10,580 nt of DNA. Source: an uncultured Lachnospiraceae bacterium. GTDB lineage: Bacteria > Bacillota > Clostridia > Lachnospirales > Lachnospiraceae. The position numbers were made by a program, and so were the translations under genes. The notes under the pieces are model-generated. The model worked only from the letters and a program-made list of their open reading frames with translations. It was not told where the DNA came from and made no database searches. Location: assembly GCA_947589175.1 (NCBI GenBank), contig CANPZR010000069.1:1-10580 (forward strand), in the 5' to 3' direction. The first letter of the stretch is position 1. The number at the start of each line of letters is the position of its first letter. Of this stretch, positions 7,296-10,580 are shown piece by piece.

Positions 7296-8804
7296 CTACC
7301 CTCGCATTCTATATACCCTGTTTCTATTTGCGCCAATCGGCTCAACATCTGGCATATCACTAAGCAATACTCTTGTTCTTGCCACGCTCAATCCAATACA
7401 TCTAGCTATATCACTCGCTTTTGATTCGCCATTTCGTTCAAGAAAATATCTTATCTTTTCAATATTCTCCTGTGTTTTTATCGCTTGTTTTTTATCGCTT
7501 GTTTTTATCGCTTGTTTTTTATCGCTTGTTTTTATCGCTTGTTTTTTTTCAAAAGAAAGCGTCAGCACTGTCCTGTCCGGATCAAATCTTTCCTCAATTA
7601 TCGGCTCCTCCCAGCCCTCATCTTCCCACACATTAAAAATATTTGGCACGCCGCTTCCAGCACGTTCTCCAATGTTGATAAGGTTAAACATTTTCATAAG
7701 GGCCTTATTTCTCGGATCGGATTCGCCTCCAAGGCGCATCTGCTTTTTCCCCGTTCTGATATAACCGGGATTTGCCAAAACCAACTTGTCTGCTTCTTTT
7801 CTAATCACAATGCCGCGCAAACCATGATAATCCGCGTGAATCAAACAGTTTGCCAACGCTTCACGAAGCGCCTTGTGTACCGGGGTATCGTCAATACGCT
7901 CGCCTCCAGCCATCTTGAACGGCACTTTGACATCCTTGATGATTTTGTTATAAACTCGAAAATAAAAATCACACACATTTCCAGACCACTCGCCGGAACT
8001 GGACTGCAATCTGTCGCTCCAGCGTGTGGTAGGATCTAATTCTTCTCTATAATCCAAAAAATACTCTGGAAAATGACGCACGATATTATACTCATCTCCA
8101 AACATCAGCATCCCTGCAGCCGTCGGATGCAACTGACCATCTTCATCAGAAATTGCTGCCGCACCGATACTTCTCAAATATTCGTAATCGCTCAAGCGCT
8201 CAAACGGATGTCCTTCCTTCAGCGAGCGATGGCTATTTCTATAACCATGAATCGTATCATAGTTCAAATCATCCATCGGCACCTTGTCCAGCACTTCCAT
8301 ATCCATAGTGCGCTCCGTCTGATCTCGGAGCATCGCTTTGACCTGCAGTCTGGTACAATGATAATCACCCTCGTAGTTTCGTCGGAATGTACCGTTAAAA
8401 ATGTCATTATTGATATATACCGGTTTCTGTTCTCTTTTTGCCATAGGTACGCAGATTACCATAATCACATCATGATTGTTCCCGATTTCATATGTCTGCA
8501 CATCCTCTTCGGAAAGAAGATTGATGCTTACTTTTTTAGGATTATTGATTGTGTCCCAAAAATCCTTGCGAAGCTTTGACGCATCTTTCAATCCGGTGGT
8601 TTTCCAGCTTCCGTCTTTTTCTTCTCTGACTCCAAGAATAATAACCCCGCCATAGCAATTTGCAAAAGCAGAATATGTTTCCCAGAGAGAAATCGGCAAA
8701 CCTTCGCTTGCCTTTTTTACTTCTCTCCTGTTGTCTTCTCGGTATTCATCAAATTGTGAAATATCAAATACTTCTTGCATTCTATTACCCACTTTCTGAA
8801 TCAT
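7296..8804 (-). CDS. AlbA_2 (Schlafen-type) and HATPase_c_4 domain protein with C-terminal winged helix
   Basis: This is a 502-residue putative nucleic-acid-binding, ATP-binding protein of the group often annotated as RecG-related or Schlafen AlbA_2 proteins; the precise role is unknown. An AlbA_2 domain covers about residues 15-135, with REVKKASEGLP and FANCYGGVIILGV as its core. A GHKL-like HATPase_c_4 domain covers about 305-415, with the N-box REALANCLIHADYH at 314-327, a DPRNKALMKMF segment and the glycine motif GERAGSGVPNIF at 379-390. Residues about 420-445 are a lysine-rich tandem repeat (KKQAIKTSD), and about 447-500 form a winged helix (KASDIARCIGLSVARTRVL). The ATG at 8804 has no ribosome binding site. 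Met9 (start 8780) suits the family's usual N-terminus and a possible RNA start near 8812 better, so the true protein may have 494 residues. It is AT-rich relative to carB. Regulation or defence are both possible roles. Confidence 0.85.
   Translation of the reverse strand: MIQKVGNRMQEVFDISQFDEYREDNRREVKKASEGLPISLWETYSAFANCYGGVIILGVREEKDGSWKTTGLKDASKLRKDFWDTINNPKKVSINLLSEEDVQTYEIGNNHDVIMVICVPMAKREQKPVYINNDIFNGTFRRNYEGDYHCTRLQVKAMLRDQTERTMDMEVLDKVPMDDLNYDTIHGYRNSHRSLKEGHPFERLSDYEYLRSIGAAAISDEDGQLHPTAAGMLMFGDEYNIVRHFPEYFLDYREELDPTTRWSDRLQSSSGEWSGNVCDFYFRVYNKIIKDVKVPFKMAGGERIDDTPVHKALREALANCLIHADYHGLRGIVIRKEADKLVLANPGYIRTGKKQMRLGGESDPRNKALMKMFNLINIGERAGSGVPNIFNVWEDEGWEEPIIEERFDPDRTVLTLSFEKKQAIKTSDKKQAIKTSDKKQAIKTQENIEKIRYFLERNGESKASDIARCIGLSVARTRVLLSDMPDVEPIGANRNRVYRMRG
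7480..7549 (-). repeat. In-frame short tandem repeat in the AlbA_2 gene (27-base unit of 13+14-base halves)
   Basis: On the plus strand ATCGCTTGTTTTT(T) occurs five times, starting at 7480, 7494, 7507, 7521 and 7534, with steps of 14, 13, 14 and 13. Two half units make 27 bases, which encode the nine residues KKQAIKTSD. The last copy runs into eight T's (7542-7549). Gain or loss of 27 bases keeps the frame. Loss of one half unit, or slippage in the T-run, would cut off the winged-helix domain. Confidence 0.9.
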
Positions 8805-8819
8805 CTATACAAACTGCTG

Positions 8820-8847
8820 ATTATATTGTTGATTAATACTATCAACA
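8820..8847 (-). promoter_or_regulatory. Candidate -10 and operator palindrome upstream of the AlbA_2 gene
   Basis: On the minus strand TATAAT lies at 8820-8825. Just upstream, TGTTGAT and ATCAACA form a 7-base inverted repeat with a 7-base spacer (8827-8847), where a -35 element would sit. No good -35 at normal distance is visible (TTGATA is only 14 bases away). The palindrome could be an operator for an autoregulator, for example the winged-helix protein encoded downstream; that is inference. Confidence 0.4.
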
Positions 8848-8863
8848 TTAGCTTGTATAACCT

Positions 8864-9802
8864 TTACATCTTTATCCCTATTTTTTTCAAATCCTGCTTT
8901 ATCTTATTCAATGGATTCGCACATGGAACAGACAGCTCACATCCTAGAATAACCCAGTCATTAATGTCATTTAATGCATAAATCATCCTTTTCTCAGGAC
9001 ACTTATATCCTATCTGATTTAAAAATCCAATTCTCAATGCCAATTCGATTACAAATGTGAAATACCAATTTACATAGTCAACCCCTTTATCATTTCTATT
9101 ATACACATAATCAGTTAGACTTCCGTTTTTGTATATATAATGATCAATCTCATTTCTTTCCGATGCTAATGCTTTGTATATTTTACCTTTTGGTATCCCA
9201 AGCAATTCCGTCCCATACTTAACTAACTTCACATCCAAATTCTCTCCCAAAACATTTTTTATATTTGCTTCGACATTATTTGTCGGATCTATCATATTAA
9301 TAATATATCCATCACAAATATTCAACAGCAAAGAAAGCCTATGGTTTATATTAATATGTTCATACGCCTCAGAATGCAAATAATAAAACGAATTCAAAAG
9401 CGCCTTAATTAATTTCCCCGAATTTCTACTTGTATTCCTAAAATTATCATATTTTTTTAACATTCCCCCCGACAAAGGGCGCTCACCCTCATGTAATGAT
9501 ACTGCAGTTCTATACCAATTTTTGTCAGTTTTATAATAATTTAAAAAGCATAATTTCTCTACCGATACTTCTTTTTCATCTTGTATATACTTTTGAGGCC
9601 TATAAAAATAACCATCATACAAAAATAGTAATTCCCATATAAGGCGCATAACTCTTATTGCAATTTCCTGATTACCATTAACCTGGAGAATACATTTCTT
9701 ATCAATATAAGCAATTGCTATTTTAACATTATTATATTGCATTCTTTTAACTAATTTTACCGAAACACTATCTTTTGTTTCAAAAAATACTCGCATTTTC
9801 AT
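8864..9802 (-). CDS. HEPN-like domain protein, putative ribonuclease (ApeA-like C-terminus)
   Basis: I do not recognise an exact family for this 312-residue protein. The N-terminal ~130 residues look mixed alpha/beta, with a WELLFLYDGYF helix at about 56-66. From about residue 130 the sequence is helical and contains ERNEIDH, with Arg216-Asn217 and His221. This R-N-x3-H arrangement is the catalytic motif of HEPN RNases. It is followed by a long helix and ALRIGFLNQIGY, as in the C-terminal HEPN domain of ApeA-type phage-defence proteins. On that basis I infer a ribonuclease, perhaps acting in abortive infection or as a toxin. The start at 9802 has GAGGAT ten bases upstream, and an in-frame stop (TAA) two codons before it excludes a longer protein. 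It lies 59 bases before the AlbA_2 gene on the same strand, in AT-rich DNA. ApeA proteins are longer, so this may be a reduced or different family. Confidence 0.75.
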   Translation of the reverse strand: MKMRVFFETKDSVSVKLVKRMQYNNVKIAIAYIDKKCILQVNGNQEIAIRVMRLIWELLFLYDGYFYRPQKYIQDEKEVSVEKLCFLNYYKTDKNWYRTAVSLHEGERPLSGGMLKKYDNFRNTSRNSGKLIKALLNSFYYLHSEAYEHININHRLSLLLNICDGYIINMIDPTNNVEANIKNVLGENLDVKLVKYGTELLGIPKGKIYKALASERNEIDHYIYKNGSLTDYVYNRNDKGVDYVNWYFTFVIELALRIGFLNQIGYKCPEKRMIYALNDINDWVILGCELSVPCANPLNKIKQDLKKIGIKM

Positions 9803-9874
9803 CAGCGCTTATCCTCATACCTCAAATTTGTCAATATATTCTGTTATTCCTACAAAAATCATTCCACATCCAAC

Positions 9875-9900
9875 AGAACATTCGTTTTTTCAAATGTTCT
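9875..9900. promoter_or_regulatory. Inverted repeat with a LexA-box-like sequence upstream of the HEPN-like gene
   Basis: AGAACATT (9875-9882) and AATGTTCT (9893-9900) are perfect inverted copies separated by 10 bases. Within this, GAAC-ATTC-GTTT (9876-9887) resembles the clostridial SOS box (GAAC-N4-GTTC or GTTT). The site lies 73-98 bases upstream of the HEPN-like start. No clear promoter elements could be assigned around it. The rest of the 192-base spacer (9803-9994) is AT-rich with no convincing gene; a 29-codon open frame in it lacks support. Confidence 0.35.
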
Positions 9901-9994
9901 TCTCAAATTTACAAACATTGAACTTACAAAACATACCCTACCAGTCATACTCTATGTTTTATTATTAGAATTCCATAATCATAACCAAATTGCT

Positions 9995-10378
9995 CTATTC
10001 CACACTATCTATAAATTCCTTTATACAATGAATTACCCGATGCTTCAACAATACAGAAGCATATATACCAAACATATCCGTAATCAAATCTTGTATTACT
10101 ATATCTTCAGGTTGACTAATTCTTTTCTTATTCTTTATTCCTAAAACTTTCTGCATAACATCCACTATACTACATAGCTCTTTTATTTCGGGATAATTTT
10201 CTATAAGTTCCTGATCTAACCCCACAGCTTCATCATACAATTTATCTGTCATTATAGATTCATTGAGAATTTTTTCTATTCTTTCTATATCATTAGCCGC
10301 TTTCACATCATCCTTCAAACTTTTTCCATCAACCAATTTTTTTGCCACATCTACCAATTCTTGTTTTAGCTTCATCAT
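9995..10378 (-). CDS. Hypothetical helical protein, 127 residues
   Basis: I do not recognise the family. The start at 10378 is well supported by GGGAG six bases upstream (10385-10389); a second ATG follows directly. The protein is charged and apparently all-helical, rich in Lys, Asp, Glu, Ile and Leu, with no signal peptide. Helices are suggested at about 2-17, 24-43, 46-60, 65-80 and 93-125. Only the last one (MFGIYASVLLKHRVIHCIKEF) is strongly hydrophobic, more like a packing helix than a membrane anchor. There is no nucleotidyltransferase GSx10DxD motif, so it is not an MNT antitoxin, and no HEPN RNxxxH motif. It is the first of three genes on this strand, 192 bases before the HEPN-like gene. 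It could be a partner, inhibitor or antitoxin of that protein, but only position suggests this. Confidence 0.75.
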   Translation of the reverse strand: MMKLKQELVDVAKKLVDGKSLKDDVKAANDIERIEKILNESIMTDKLYDEAVGLDQELIENYPEIKELCSIVDVMQKVLGIKNKKRISQPEDIVIQDLITDMFGIYASVLLKHRVIHCIKEFIDSVE

Positions 10379-10464
10379 ATTATTCTCCCAAAATATACTA
10401 TACCTATATTAAATACCACATCACACAAGTTTTCTATTTTTCACAAATAAACATAAAGTTTCCC

Positions 10465-10580
10465 CTATCTTGCATTAACAAGTTCCACATATTTCTCAAA
10501 ATATGGATATTCCGATGCGGCGAAGCCGCCTGTCCGGAGAAATGGAAACCATCTGTCCGACGGTAGGAAACCGCAGCTTC
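10465..10580 (-). CDS. Possible 3' end of a further minus-strand gene, partial
   Basis: One minus-strand frame is open from the right edge to a TAG at 10465-10467. Its last residues, SEYPYFEKYVELVNAR, look protein-like and it would be the gene upstream of the 127-residue protein. However, the other two frames on this strand are open for much of the same stretch, and the first part lies in an abruptly GC-rich block with short repeats. On the plus strand an ATG at 10515 also opens a frame to the edge, without a convincing ribosome binding site. The remaining sequence 10379-10464 is AT-rich and shows only the ribosome binding site of the next gene. Confidence 0.25.
   Translation of the reverse strand, partial: SCGFLPSDRWFPFLRTGGFAASEYPYFEKYVELVNAR
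10517..10580. repeat. GC-rich block with a small hairpin and imperfect repeats at the right edge
   Basis: Composition changes sharply from AT-rich to GC-rich near 10512. GCGGC-GAA-GCCGC (10517-10529) can form a 5-base stem. On the minus strand two imperfect copies of a ~22-base unit follow each other, each beginning GGTTTCC and ending near GGACAG. This may be the return of core chromosome, or an intergenic repeat element cut by the window edge. Confidence 0.4.

Noticed and set aside
7480..7549. Short regular repeats as a CRISPR array
   Set aside because: The units are 13-14 bases long, directly adjacent without unique spacers, and lie in frame within a gene.
7485..8039. 184-codon plus-strand open frame
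   Set aside because: It is antisense to the AlbA_2 gene. Its repetitive FYRLFF start is only the complement of the 27-base tandem repeat.
9870..9960. Small 29-codon minus-strand frame in the spacer upstream of the HEPN-like gene
   Set aside because: It has no ribosome binding site, overlaps the inverted repeat and has no recognisable feature.
9995..10378. MNT nucleotidyltransferase antitoxin as partner of the HEPN-like protein
   Set aside because: The 127-residue protein lacks the GSx10DxD nucleotidyltransferase motif, so a classic HEPN/MNT pair is not supported.

Overview
The window looks like a piece of a Clostridia chromosome, most likely Lachnospiraceae-like. This is inferred from strong AGGAGG-type ribosome binding sites, GC-rich core genes with Firmicutes-style families, and a long carbamoyl-phosphate synthase large subunit. 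No taxonomic search was possible. The window has two compositional halves: a GC-rich core part (about 1-7260) and an AT-rich accessory block (about 7260-10510). Composition turns GC-rich again in the last ~65 bases.

Left part (1-3787): a transporter and its probable sensor system lie back to back. On the minus strand are an ABC ATPase (948-1886) and an ABC-2 type permease that runs off the left edge (1-938). On the plus strand are a DesK/LiaS-type histidine kinase (2035-3138) and a NarL/LuxR-type response regulator (3131-3787, overlapping the kinase by 8 bases). The arrangement resembles drug- or antimicrobial-sensing modules such as Bacillus LnrJK-LnrLMN. The 148-base divergent control region holds a near-consensus promoter that puts the kinase transcript start almost on its ATG (probably leaderless), and a perfect TGTGA-N6-TCACA palindrome of the Crp/Fnr type.

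Middle (3788-7260): a 173-base spacer carries decayed tandem repeats, a weak hairpin and a probable promoter. It is followed by carB (3961-7197), encoding the ammonia-channelling large subunit of carbamoyl-phosphate synthase, with no carA beside it in this window. A 26-base perfect palindrome with a short T-run ends it.

Right part (7260-10510): three genes, all on the minus strand, in AT-rich DNA. In transcription order they are a 127-residue helical protein of unknown family (9995-10378), a 312-residue protein with an RNxxxH motif typical of HEPN ribonucleases (8864-9802), and a 502-residue (or 494) Schlafen/AlbA_2 plus HATPase_c_4 protein with a C-terminal winged helix (7296-8804). The last gene contains a 27-base in-frame tandem repeat made of 13/14-base half units. 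The HEPN-like gene is preceded by an inverted repeat containing a LexA-box-like sequence. This block has the look of a small accessory, possibly defensive, cassette inserted downstream of carB. That role is an inference from motifs and context, not something the sequence proves.
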